Source: Rugamonas sp. A1-17 (GTDB taxonomy: Bacteria; Pseudomonadota; Gammaproteobacteria; Burkholderiales; Burkholderiaceae_D). From it: a DNA stretch of 64,000 nucleotides. The position numbers and the translations under genes are program-made. The notes beneath the pieces are model-generated. The model was not told where the DNA came from and made no database searches. It saw nothing but the letters and a program-made list of their open reading frames with translations. The stretch is taken from contig JAJLPB010000008.1 in the NCBI GenBank assembly GCA_025548565.1, forward strand, positions 186,001 through 250,000, written 5' to 3'. Within the stretch, counting starts at the first letter, position 1; each line of letters begins with the position of its first letter. Shown one piece after another: positions 27,119 through 36,700 of this stretch.

Positions 27119-30040
27119 CTACAGCGACACGCGTAAGCCCAGGTAGTAGCGCCGGCCGATCGCGTCGTAGGTCGAGGTATCGGTCTCGGTGCCGGTGACG
27201 GAACCGGGCAAGCCGCTGATGATGGGCGGCGCCTTGGCGTTGAAGGCGTTGTCCATGCCCAGGTAAAGTTGCACAGACTTTTTCACGTCGTAGGTGAACT
27301 GGAAATCGTTGTAGGTGCGCGAGCCCACGCCCACCGTGCCGGGCGCGATGCTCAGGCTTTTCAGGAACTGGTCGTCCAGCGAGACCGGCCCGGTGTAGGT
27401 GGCGGTCCAGTTGATGCCGTACGGCCCCCATTTATATGCCAGGTTGAGGCCGGCGCGGTTGCGCGGTGCGTTGGTGTTGGCCGCCGTGACCTCGCCGACG
27501 TCGCTGTTTTTCTCCGCCTCCGGCGTGGCCTTTTGCCATAGCTGGCGCAGCCAGGTCCATGCCAGGCGGGCGCTCAGGTTGCCTGGGCCGACCTTGTCCG
27601 CCCAGGAGGTCGTGACGTCGACGCCCTCGGTGCCGAAGCCGCCGCTGTTGGTGGCGGCGACATTGCTGTATTGGATGGAGCCTGAACTCAGGTTGCCCAC
27701 CGGCGCCGGGCGGCGCGTGATGAAGCTGCAGAAGATCTGGTTGTTCTGGTTGTAACATTGATCCAGCGCATATTGGCGGTCGGTGCTGACGATGGCGTCG
27801 GCGATCTTGATGCTGAAATAGTCGACCGTGAAGGTGAAGCGGCGCAGCATCGGCACCGAACGCGGCGTGACCACCAGGCCGATGGTCGTGGAGCGGCCTT
27901 TTTCCGCCTTGAGATTGGGGTTGCCGGTGTCGTAGCCGCTGATGCCCTGCTGGTCGGCCTGATTTAGCGTGAAAATGCCGCCATGTGCCGCCATGTTGGC
28001 GGCAACGCCCGGCGCGTTGCGGCAATTGACGGCCAGCGCGCTGGTCCCGGACGACGATACGCCTTCGCAAGGATCGACCAGGCCGGTAGGGAAATCCTGG
28101 CTGGGCGCCTGGAACAGCTCGTTGATATTGGGTGCCCGCGTCGATTGCGCGCGCGTGCCGCGCAGCTTGACGTCGGCGGTCACGCCCCATTCCAGGCCGG
28201 CGTTCCAGCTGTTGGTGCTGCCGACGGTGGAATAGTCGCCGTGGCGCACCGTGCCGAGGAAGCTCAGGTCGCGGACGAACGGCCGGTCCTTCAACAGCGG
28301 CACTCTGCCTTCGATAAACACCTCGCGCACCAGGAAATTGCCGAAGGTCGGCGGCAGGGCGTTGCCGGCGTTCAGGCCGGATTGGGTCAGCGGGTCGGGA
28401 ATCGCGCTGGAATCCTCGCTGCGCCATTCGAAACCGGCGGCGATGCCAATGCGGCCGGCGGGCAGGCCGGGCACTTCGCCGGTGACCGAGCCGCCCACCA
28501 GCTTCTGGGTGATCGCCGTCTCCAGCGAGCCGGGCGCGGTCACGTATTTGAGCGCGGCCGGCGTGATGGTGTTATAGCCGAAAATATCGATCGGCACACA
28601 ACCCTCGGCCACCGCATGCGGATCGTGGCACGCCGGGGTGCCGTCGGGGCCGGGAATCGCCTCCAGCGCGTTGCGCAAGCTCATGACATTGACCTGGCCG
28701 GTGGAGTTCTGCGCCTCCTTGGTCTTGCCGTAGGCGAGGTAGGCTTCATAGCTCCAGTCGCGCACCGTGCCTTTCAGCCCGGTTGCCAGGCGGAAGGTGT
28801 CGCGGTCCACGGTCGAGTGGCGCGGGCCGAACTCGGACAGGCGGCGGGTGAAGAAGTAGTCGGGCAGGCCGTCGCCGTCGGTGTCGCTGATGCGGTCGTA
28901 TAAATACCGCGGCACCAGCGGATTCTTGACCAGCACGCCGTTGACGAGCGACGCGGCCGGCACCTGGCCGCTGGGCTTGTACACCTGATCGGAGCCGAGC
29001 GGGAAGGGCTCGATATTGGTATCGACCTTGGACGAGGCGTACGTGCCCTCGAAAAACGCGCTGTGGTTCTCGTTGAGGGCCCAGTTGCCGTTGGTGGCGA
29101 ACAGGTAGCGTTCGGTCGGCACGGCGATCAGGCGGTAGGCCGAGCGGTTGAAACCGGTGGCGCCGGCGCCGCTGCCGGGCGCGCCATTTTGCGCCCAGGG
29201 GATAATGTTGTTATTTGCATCATAGGTGAAATCCTCGGTGTCGCCGAAGAAATGGCCTTGCGGCGCGTAGCCGGAAAAGTTGGGCCGCTTGGCCACGAAG
29301 GCCAGTTCCGGATGCTTCTGGGTGATGGCCGAGGTCTGGTCGATGGCCGAGGCGGGGCGGTCGCGCGAGTACACCGCGCCCTGTTTCGAGTAGCCGAAAT
29401 GACCCATGACGTTGCTGGCGCCGTCGGCGCTGGTGGTGCCGAACGTGAGCGCCAGTTTCTTTTTATAGTCGTCGCCTTCGTTGCTGCGGCCGGTCTGGGC
29501 GTCGAATAACAGGCCGTTAAAGTTTTTCTTCAGAATAATATTGACCACGCCGGCCACGGCGTCCGATCCATAAGTGGCCGAGGCACCGCCGGTTAATAAT
29601 TCCACCCTTTCAATAAAATCCGTTGGAATAGTGTTGAGGTCGACGGCAGTATCTCCAGGCACGCCGGAAACAAATCGCCGGCCATTAATTAATACCAGGG
29701 TACGTGAATCACCGAGGTTTCTTAAATTAACCGTCGATACGCCGGCGCTCGATGTCTGGAAATTGGAATTGGCGCGGCTGATGGTCGGCGTGCCCATGGT
29801 CGGGTTTTTCTGCAGCAAATCTTGCAGATTAGTCGCACCGGACGCGGCAATATCCACCGAGTTTAATACCTGCAATGGCGAGGGCGATTCCGCCGCCGCC
29901 GAGGCGATGCGGGAGCCGGTTATCAGCACCTTCTGCATGGGTTCGGCGGCTTGCTGGCCGAAGGCGGCTTGCGTGCCCAAAGCCAGGCCGCCAAGACAGA
30001 GCAGGCGTATCGCGCGGGCGATCGAAGTTTCATTATTCAT
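27119..30040 (-). CDS. TonB-dependent receptor T3
   Basis: A 973-residue outer-membrane receptor. The signal peptide MNNETSIARAIRLLCLGGLA...FGQ differs from those of the other five. MQKVLITGSRIASAA precedes the plug, which has VNLRNLGDSRTLVLINGRR and YGSDAVAGVVNIILKKN. It belongs loosely with T1 and T5 but is the most divergent. It ends YYLGLRVSL, so the C-terminal residue is Leu instead of an aromatic, which is unusual for an outer-membrane barrel. It lacks the shared TBDR promoter motif; instead a 16-bp palindrome lies about 100 bp upstream. Confidence 0.92.
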   Translation of the reverse strand: MNNETSIARAIRLLCLGGLALGTQAAFGQQAAEPMQKVLITGSRIASAAAESPSPLQVLNSVDIAASGATNLQDLLQKNPTMGTPTISRANSNFQTSSAGVSTVNLRNLGDSRTLVLINGRRFVSGVPGDTAVDLNTIPTDFIERVELLTGGASATYGSDAVAGVVNIILKKNFNGLLFDAQTGRSNEGDDYKKKLALTFGTTSADGASNVMGHFGYSKQGAVYSRDRPASAIDQTSAITQKHPELAFVAKRPNFSGYAPQGHFFGDTEDFTYDANNNIIPWAQNGAPGSGAGATGFNRSAYRLIAVPTERYLFATNGNWALNENHSAFFEGTYASSKVDTNIEPFPLGSDQVYKPSGQVPAASLVNGVLVKNPLVPRYLYDRISDTDGDGLPDYFFTRRLSEFGPRHSTVDRDTFRLATGLKGTVRDWSYEAYLAYGKTKEAQNSTGQVNVMSLRNALEAIPGPDGTPACHDPHAVAEGCVPIDIFGYNTITPAALKYVTAPGSLETAITQKLVGGSVTGEVPGLPAGRIGIAAGFEWRSEDSSAIPDPLTQSGLNAGNALPPTFGNFLVREVFIEGRVPLLKDRPFVRDLSFLGTVRHGDYSTVGSTNSWNAGLEWGVTADVKLRGTRAQSTRAPNINELFQAPSQDFPTGLVDPCEGVSSSGTSALAVNCRNAPGVAANMAAHGGIFTLNQADQQGISGYDTGNPNLKAEKGRSTTIGLVVTPRSVPMLRRFTFTVDYFSIKIADAIVSTDRQYALDQCYNQNNQIFCSFITRRPAPVGNLSSGSIQYSNVAATNSGGFGTEGVDVTTSWADKVGPGNLSARLAWTWLRQLWQKATPEAEKNSDVGEVTAANTNAPRNRAGLNLAYKWGPYGINWTATYTGPVSLDDQFLKSLSIAPGTVGVGSRTYNDFQFTYDVKKSVQLYLGMDNAFNAKAPPIISGLPGSVTGTETDTSTYDAIGRRYYLGLRVSL

Positions 30041-30138
30041 TATCCGACTCCTAGGGTGTGTCGCGGTTATTTTGAAATGCCACCGCGTATAGACTGACTA
30101 GGCTGTCGAAGAGTTCCCGACGATCGTAAGCTCGATTC

Positions 30139-30154
30139 TGGCATTTACATGCCA
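30139..30154. promoter_or_regulatory. Palindrome upstream of T3
   Basis: TGGCAT-TTAC-ATGCCA is a perfect inverted repeat about 100-115 bp upstream of the T3 start. It resembles part of a sigma-54 site but the spacing is wrong by one base. It is a possible operator. Confidence 0.35.
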
Positions 30155-30183
30155 ATTTTTAGCGTGTTTCCAGAGCGAAGGCG

Positions 30184-30210
30184 AAAAAAAACCGGGACAG
30201 CGTCCCGGTT
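30184..30210 (-). terminator. Terminator of the Cache-domain gene
   Basis: AACCGGGAC and GTCCCGGTT are perfect arms around AGC, with an A run (30184-30189) giving the U tail on the minus strand. It lies 22 bp after the stop codon. Confidence 0.9.
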
Positions 30211-30231
30211 GTTCGTTTGCGCGGCTGTCTT

Positions 30232-30693
30232 TTATTTGTAGATGCCGGAGCCGACCAGCATATCGTCGACTTTTTCAATGTAGCCGGATTTGGCTTCCAC
30301 CGCCTTGGTGACCGGATTCGGCCATTTGAAATCCACCCAGCCTTTACCCTTGGATTTGGCGAGGTCGACCATTTCCTTAATCATCGGCTTGCCTTCATTA
30401 TCCTTCAGTCCAATCAATGGCTTGCCGACCATTTTAGGATTATTACCGTGGGCTAATGCGACGCCATTCAAATCATAAACATAAATATACAGATCGCGGT
30501 CATGGAAAGTCGCATTGGCCGGATCGGAAATAGCGGCGAAGGCTTTTTCCTTGCCATCGGATTTAATCAGGGCAACCGCCTTTTTAACCATGGCAACGGC
30601 TTCGTCGGGCGTACCCTTGTCGGCGGCCAGAGCGGTCGATGACATTGCAAACATGCTCAAGCCAAGTGCTGCGGCACCGAATAAAGCTTTCAT
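30232..30693 (-). CDS. Secreted single Cache-domain protein
   Basis: A 153-residue protein starting MKALFGAAALGLSMFAMSSTALAA, a clear signal peptide. The mature part is one small Cache domain: FHDRDLYIYVYDLNGVALAHG, then MVGKPLIGLKDNEGKPMIKEMVD and GWVDFKWPNP. Such domains usually form the extracellular sensor of chemoreceptors and kinases, but here there is no membrane segment or output domain, so the product should be a free periplasmic small-ligand binder. AAAGGAGAAGTGAT precedes the ATG, giving a firm start. It is followed by its own terminator. The ligand is unknown. Confidence 0.88.
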   Translation of the reverse strand: MKALFGAAALGLSMFAMSSTALAADKGTPDEAVAMVKKAVALIKSDGKEKAFAAISDPANATFHDRDLYIYVYDLNGVALAHGNNPKMVGKPLIGLKDNEGKPMIKEMVDLAKSKGKGWVDFKWPNPVTKAVEAKSGYIEKVDDMLVGSGIYK

Positions 30694-30815
30694 ATCACTT
30701 CTCCTTTGAGTAAAACTACGACGGCGTTGGGCGCTCTGATGATTGTGGATTTCAATATTACTGCAGTTAATGAATTTAAATCGCTCCGCAAGCAAGGTGC
30801 GCAAAGATATCGTTG

Positions 30816-33563
30816 TTATGTGGCAACGTTGTCACCGAAGATAGTGCGCCATAAAGCCGTCACATCGGCGGCGTGCGCGGCCACCAGTTGCGGATCGACG
30901 CGGGCCAGGTCCTGGCCTTGCAGCCGCAGCTGGTGTTGTAACTTGCGCAACTGGCGATAGGCGTCGGCCACCCGCGCCGCCAGCCCCGCGTCGATCAATC
31001 CCAGCTCGCCGCACATTTTCAAAAGTGCAATATTGCCGAAATTGGCGGTCAGCTGCGGGTAGGCCGCGGCGTGCTGCAGCACCAGGAACTGGACGATGAA
31101 CTCGATGTCGATCATGCCGCCCGGATCCTGTTTCAGGTCGAACAGCTCGCTGTGATTCGGCTTGGCGTCGACCATCCGTTTCCGCATTGCAATAACTTCC
31201 TGCTTCAGCGGACCGTGGGCCGGACGTTCCTTGCGCAGCACCGCTTCGCGGATTTGCTCGAAGCGCGCGCCGATCGCCGCGTCGCCGGCGCAGAAGCGGG
31301 CGCGGGTCAGCGCCTGGTGCTCCCACACCCAGGCCGAATTGCTCTGGTACTTTTCAAACGCCGACACGCTCGACACCAGCATGCCGCTGGCGCCGTCCGG
31401 GCGCAGCGCGGTATCGATGTCGAACAGGATGCCGGCCGAGGTGTGCGATGTCATCCAGGTAATAAAGCGCTGCGCCAGCTTGGCGTACTGGGCCGGCGCT
31501 TCCTGGTCGCTGTCGTCGTACAGGAAGATCACGTCCAGGTCGGACACATAGCCCAGCTCCTTGCCGCCCAGCTTGCCGTAGGCGATCACCGCGAACTGCG
31601 GCACCTCGCGATGGCGCGTGGCCACCGTCTGCCAGATCGCCTTGATGGCGGCGGCCACGATGGTGTCGGCCAGCGCCGACAGGTGGTCGGCCAGCTTTTC
31701 CACCGTCAGGTCGCCGGCCAGGTCCTGCGCCAGCAGGTGGAACAGCTGGGCGTGGTGGATTTCCCGCAGGATATCCATCAGCCGCTCGGTGTCGCCCGGC
31801 GCCGAGGCCAGTTGCGTTTCCAGGTCGGCCGCCAGCGCCACCGGGTCGAACACGGCGTTGCGCACCCGGTCGTCCAGCAGCTCGTCCAGCAGGATGGGGT
31901 GCTGGCTGAGGAATTGCGCGGCCCAGCCGCTGGCATGCACCATGCGGATCACCCGCGCCAGCGTGTGCGGATACTCGGTCAGCAGCGACAGGTAGGCCGA
32001 CCGGCGCGCGATCGCCTCGAGGAAATCGAGCAGGCGGCCCAGCGTGGCCTGCTGGCTGCCGCCGCTGGACTCGCGCGAGCACTGCACGATCAGCGGCAGC
32101 GCCGCGTTGACCAGTCCCAGCAGCCGGTTGCGGCTGGCTTCCGGCAGCGATTGCAGCCGAGGCGCCTGCCAGGTCGAGATCAGGCGCTTGGCCGCGCCCT
32201 CGGGATCGCCGAAGCCCAGCGCGGCAAAGCGCGCCACCATGGCCTCGCGGTTGTCGGGATCGGCGCACTCGTTGCTGGACTGCGGATTGATGTCGTTGTC
32301 GCTGCCGCTGGTCTTGTCCGAGAACATCTCGTCGAACTGGCCGGCGACGAACTGCCGGTGGGCTTCCAGCTGGGTTAGCAGGGTGGCGGTGTCGGGCAGG
32401 CCCATCATCTGCGCCACCAGCAGGCGGTCGGCGTCGTTGGCTGGCAGCGTGTGGGTCTGGGCGTCGTCCAGGTATTGCAGGCGGTGCTCCAGATTGCGCA
32501 GGAAGGTGTAGGAAGCCAGCAGTTGATAGACGATGGCGTGGCTTAGCAAGCCTTTTTCGGCGATGATGCGCAGCGTGGTGCGGGTCGAGCGGTCGCGCAG
32601 CGCGGCGTCGCGCCCGCCCCGTATCAGCTGGAACACCTGCGCCAGGAATTCGATCTCGCGGATGCCGCCGCGGCCCAGCTTGACGTTGTTGCTGCGGTCC
32701 GGATGCAGCCGCTCCTGCCGGTTCACCTCGGCGCGGATTTGCGCGTGCATGTTGCGGATGGCGTCGATGACGCCGAAATCCAGGTAGCGGCGGAACACGA
32801 ACGGCCGCACAATGGCGTCCAGCGCGGCGATATCCTCGCTGCGGCCGGTGACGGCGCGCGCCTTGACCCAGGCATAGCGCTCCCATTCGCGCCCTTGGAC
32901 GATCAGGTATTGCTCCACCATGTTCAGGCTGGCGGCCAGCGGGCCGGAGCCGCCATTCGGCCGCAAGGCCATATCGACACGGAACGTGTAGCCATCTTCC
33001 GTGATCTCCGACAAAGCCGCGATCAGCTTCTTGCCCAGGCGCACAAAGAACTCGTGGTTGGACAGGCTGCGCTGGCCCGGCCCGGCCACCGTGTCGCCGT
33101 CCTCCGGGTAGACGAAGATCAGGTCGATATCGGATGACACGTTCAGCTCGCCGCCGCCTTGCTTGCCCATGCCTAGCACGATCAATTCCTGCTGCTGGCC
33201 GGAATCGCGGCCGACCGGCGTGCCGTGCGCGGCCACCATCTCCGCGTAAATCTCCTCCATATGCCGCTGGATGGCGAAATCGGCGAAGCGGGTCATGGTT
33301 TCCACCACCTCGGCCAGGTTGGCCTTGCCTTCCAGGTCGCGGCGGATCAGCACGCATACCAGCAGGTTGCGCAGCCGGCGCATGGCGCGCATCAGCGGCA
33401 GCGGCGGGGCGCCTTCGGGCACGGCGGCGGCTTCTTTTGCTAAATAATCAGCAAGATTGATCTGGGCAAGCGATAATTGCGATAAATCATCAGCCTTGGC
33501 GGCGCGGTCGGGAGCTGCGGCCAGCCAGCGCTGGTAAAAACGTGAGACGGTTGGTGCAATCAT
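30816..33563 (-). CDS. glnE: Bifunctional glutamine synthetase adenylyltransferase/adenylyl-removing enzyme
   Basis: A 915-residue enzyme that adds or removes AMP on GlnA (Tyr400 of the glnA product here) under PII control. Both nucleotidyltransferase domains are visible: LGMGKQGGGELNVSSDIDLI in the N-terminal half and AYGKLGGKELGYVSDLDVIF in the C-terminal half, each with the G-x-G/S ... D-x-D pattern. The start chosen is MIAPTVSRFYQRWL, preceded by CAGGAAAC; an in-frame upstream extension has no better signal. It is divergent from yhdP and not linked to glnA, which is 20 kb away. Confidence 0.95.
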   Translation of the reverse strand: MIAPTVSRFYQRWLAAAPDRAAKADDLSQLSLAQINLADYLAKEAAAVPEGAPPLPLMRAMRRLRNLLVCVLIRRDLEGKANLAEVVETMTRFADFAIQRHMEEIYAEMVAAHGTPVGRDSGQQQELIVLGMGKQGGGELNVSSDIDLIFVYPEDGDTVAGPGQRSLSNHEFFVRLGKKLIAALSEITEDGYTFRVDMALRPNGGSGPLAASLNMVEQYLIVQGREWERYAWVKARAVTGRSEDIAALDAIVRPFVFRRYLDFGVIDAIRNMHAQIRAEVNRQERLHPDRSNNVKLGRGGIREIEFLAQVFQLIRGGRDAALRDRSTRTTLRIIAEKGLLSHAIVYQLLASYTFLRNLEHRLQYLDDAQTHTLPANDADRLLVAQMMGLPDTATLLTQLEAHRQFVAGQFDEMFSDKTSGSDNDINPQSSNECADPDNREAMVARFAALGFGDPEGAAKRLISTWQAPRLQSLPEASRNRLLGLVNAALPLIVQCSRESSGGSQQATLGRLLDFLEAIARRSAYLSLLTEYPHTLARVIRMVHASGWAAQFLSQHPILLDELLDDRVRNAVFDPVALAADLETQLASAPGDTERLMDILREIHHAQLFHLLAQDLAGDLTVEKLADHLSALADTIVAAAIKAIWQTVATRHREVPQFAVIAYGKLGGKELGYVSDLDVIFLYDDSDQEAPAQYAKLAQRFITWMTSHTSAGILFDIDTALRPDGASGMLVSSVSAFEKYQSNSAWVWEHQALTRARFCAGDAAIGARFEQIREAVLRKERPAHGPLKQEVIAMRKRMVDAKPNHSELFDLKQDPGGMIDIEFIVQFLVLQHAAAYPQLTANFGNIALLKMCGELGLIDAGLAARVADAYRQLRKLQHQLRLQGQDLARVDPQLVAAHAADVTALWRTIFGDNVAT

Positions 33564-33758
33564 TGGCAACGTGTTTCCTGATGCAAAGTTGATCGGTAAC
33601 GAAAGTAACGCTCTGTAAAGCATGTAAAACCGGCGCGGGTCTGCCCTAAGTGGCGCTGTCCCCCCCGGGCGATACGGTAGAATTGCTGCGCAGGCATAAA
33701 AGCTTGAAACCGAGTTTAGCGATTTATTTGACGCATGGCCTGATTTATTAGCTTATTG

Positions 33759-36700
33759 ATGCAAAAACCAGAAGAGGAGACTGTGACAGGCGAGGGCCCT
33801 TTGGCTGCGCGCTGGCATCGGATTCGTGCCGCCTATCGTTTCTGCAACCTGGCCACCCATCACGTGCTTGGCTTCACGCTGAAGCTGTTCCTGCTGCTGT
33901 ATTTCGCCTTCGCCATCTTGTTCCTGACGCTGCGCTACGCGGTGCTGCCGAATATCGACCACTACAAGGGCGACATCGAGCGCGCCGCCAGCGGCGCGGT
34001 GGGCAATCCCGTCACCATTTCCCGCATTTACGCCTCCTGGCGCGGCCTGCGCCCCAGCCTGTTCCTGGGCGACGTGGTGCTGCACGACCAGCTGGGCAAC
34101 CAGGCGCTGGCCTTGCCGAGCGTGTCGGCCACGATCTCGTGGTGGAGCGTGCTGGCCGGCGCGGTGCGCTTCGAATCGCTGGAGCTGGTGCGTCCCGAGC
34201 TCGACGTGCGGCGCGAGGCCGATGGCCGCCTGTACGTGGCCGGCATCTACCTCGACCTGCACAAGCCGAGCGACGGCAAGGGCGCCGACTGGCTGTTGTC
34301 GCAGCGCGAGATCGTCATCCGCGAAGGCCGCCTGCGCTGGACCGACCTGCAGCGCAGCGCACCGCCGCTGGCGCTGGAAGGCGTCAACATCGCGCTGCGC
34401 AACCAGTGGCTGCACCACCAGCTGGCGCTGAAGGCGACGCCGCCGGCCGCGCTGGCCGCGCCGCTCGACCTGCGCGCCGACTTCACCCATCCGGCCTTCG
34501 GCGCGCGCGTGTCCAACGTGTCGATGTGGAAGGGCGAGGTCTACGCCGACTTGCGCGACACCGACCTGCAGGCCTGGAAGCCATGGCTGGACTTTCCGTT
34601 CGAACTCAACAGCGGCGGCGGCTCGCTGCGCGCGTGGATCGGCATTGACCAGTCGCGCCTGACCAGCTTTACCGCCGATGTCGGCCTGCGCGACGTGTCC
34701 GCCGTGCTGGGCAAGGACTTGCCGGTGCTGGATCTGCGCCAGCTGACCGGCCGACTGGCCGCCCGTGAAGACATCCCGGCCACCGCGCCGCTGGTCAGGA
34801 AGGGCGGCGAGCGTCCGCGCTTCGGCGCGCTGGGCCACAGCATCGAGCTGAGCAACCTGACGCTGACCACCAGCGACGGCCTGGTGATGGCGCCGACCTC
34901 GCTGTCCGAGCACTACACCCCGGCCGCCGGCGCCAAGCCGGAGCGCTATGAAGTGCGCGCCCGCCAGCTGGACCTGCAAACCATGGCCGGCCTGGCCGAG
35001 CGCCTGCCGCTGACCGAGCACCAGCGCAAGCTGCTGGCCGACATGGCGCCGCGCGGCCTGCTGCAGAATTTTTCCGCCGAATGGCAGGGCACCTACCCAG
35101 CGTTGCAGACCTACCGCCTCAAGGGCGACCTGGTCGGCCTGGGCCTGAAGCCGCAGCCGCCGCGCCTGGCCCAGCCCAAGACCGCGAAGACGCCGGCCAT
35201 CGCCGGCATGCCCGCCATCCCCGGCTTCGACAATCTGACCGGCGCCATCGACGCCACCGAGAAGGGCGGCAGCTTCAGCCTGGCCTCGCAGCAGCTGGTG
35301 CTACAGATGCCGGATTACTTCAGCGAACCGTCGATGCCGTTCGACCACCTGAACCTGAAGGCGCGCTGGTCGTTCGAGCCGGACAACCAGCTGCTGTTCG
35401 AGATCGACAGCATGGACTTCCTGCAGCAGGGCCTGAGCGGCACGCTGCAAGGCTCGCACCGCATGCCGCTGGCCGGCAAGGGCGTCGGCACGGTCGACCT
35501 GACCGGCACCTTGAACGGTTTCCAGATCAACCGTATCGACAACTACCTGCCGATGCAGACCCCGCACGACCTGCGCGCCTGGCTGACCGGCGCGCTGGAG
35601 GGCGGCGTCGCCAGCGAGGTCACGGTGCGCCTGCGCGGCGACCTGGCGCACTTCCCCTTCCACGGCGAGGCCGACAAGGCGCGCGGCGAGTTCCGCGTGG
35701 CCGGCAAGCTGACCGAGGGCAAGCTCAATTACTCGCCTAGCCACTTCCTGCGCGACGGCAAGGAGCTGGGCAAGGATGGCAAGCAGCTGCCGCTGTGGCC
35801 GCAGGCCGAGCACATCAAGGGCAGCTTCGTGTTCGACCGCGCCCGCATGGAAATCCGCGGCGATACCGCCACCACCGGCGGCGTCGCGCTGTCGGGCGTG
35901 AAGGCCGTGATCCCCGACCTGACGATCCACGATTCGATGCTGGAAATCGACGGCAACGCGGCCGGGCCGATGCAGGAATTCCTCAAGTACGTGGCCAACA
36001 GCCCGGTGCTGGAGTGGATCTCGCACTTCACCGACGAAACCCAGGCCAGCGGCAACGCCAAGCTGGCGCTGAGCCTGCGCCTGCCGCTGTCGCACCTGAT
36101 CGACGCCAAGGTGCAGGGCGCGCTGCAACTGATGAACAACGACATCACGCTGATGAACGACCTGCCGCCGGTGCTGGCCTCGCAGGGCAAGATCGAATTC
36201 AACGAGCACGGCGTCAACCTGAACCAGTTGTCGGGCGCCTTCCTGGGCGGCCCGGTCAGCATCACCGGCGGCAGCCAGAAGGACAACTCCATCGTCGTCA
36301 AGCTGGGCGGCCTGATGACGGCCGACGGTTTCCGCAAGACCTATCCGATGCCGGCCATGCAGCGCCTGGCCAGCCACTTCTCGGGCGCCACGCGCTACAG
36401 CGGCACGGTCACGGCGCGCGACCACCAGGTGGTGGTGGCGGTCGACTCCACGCTGAACGGTCTCGGCATCGAACTCCCGGCCCCGGTCAGGAAGGCGGCG
36501 CCGGACGCGATGCCGGTGCGCTTCGTGCTGACCAGCGCGCTCACGCCGGATGCCGCCGGCGCCCTCCACGACGACATGCGCATCAGCCTTGGCAACAACA
36601 TCGCCGCGCGCTACCAGCGCCAGAAATTCGGCAAGGCGCCGTGGAAGCTGGTGCGCGGCGGCATCGGCGTCAACACCCCGGCGCCCGAGCCCGACAGCGG

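Noticed and set aside
30139..30154. Sigma-54 promoter for T3 (TGGCAT ... TGCC on the minus strand)
   Set aside because: The GG and GC elements are one base too close; kept only as a palindrome.
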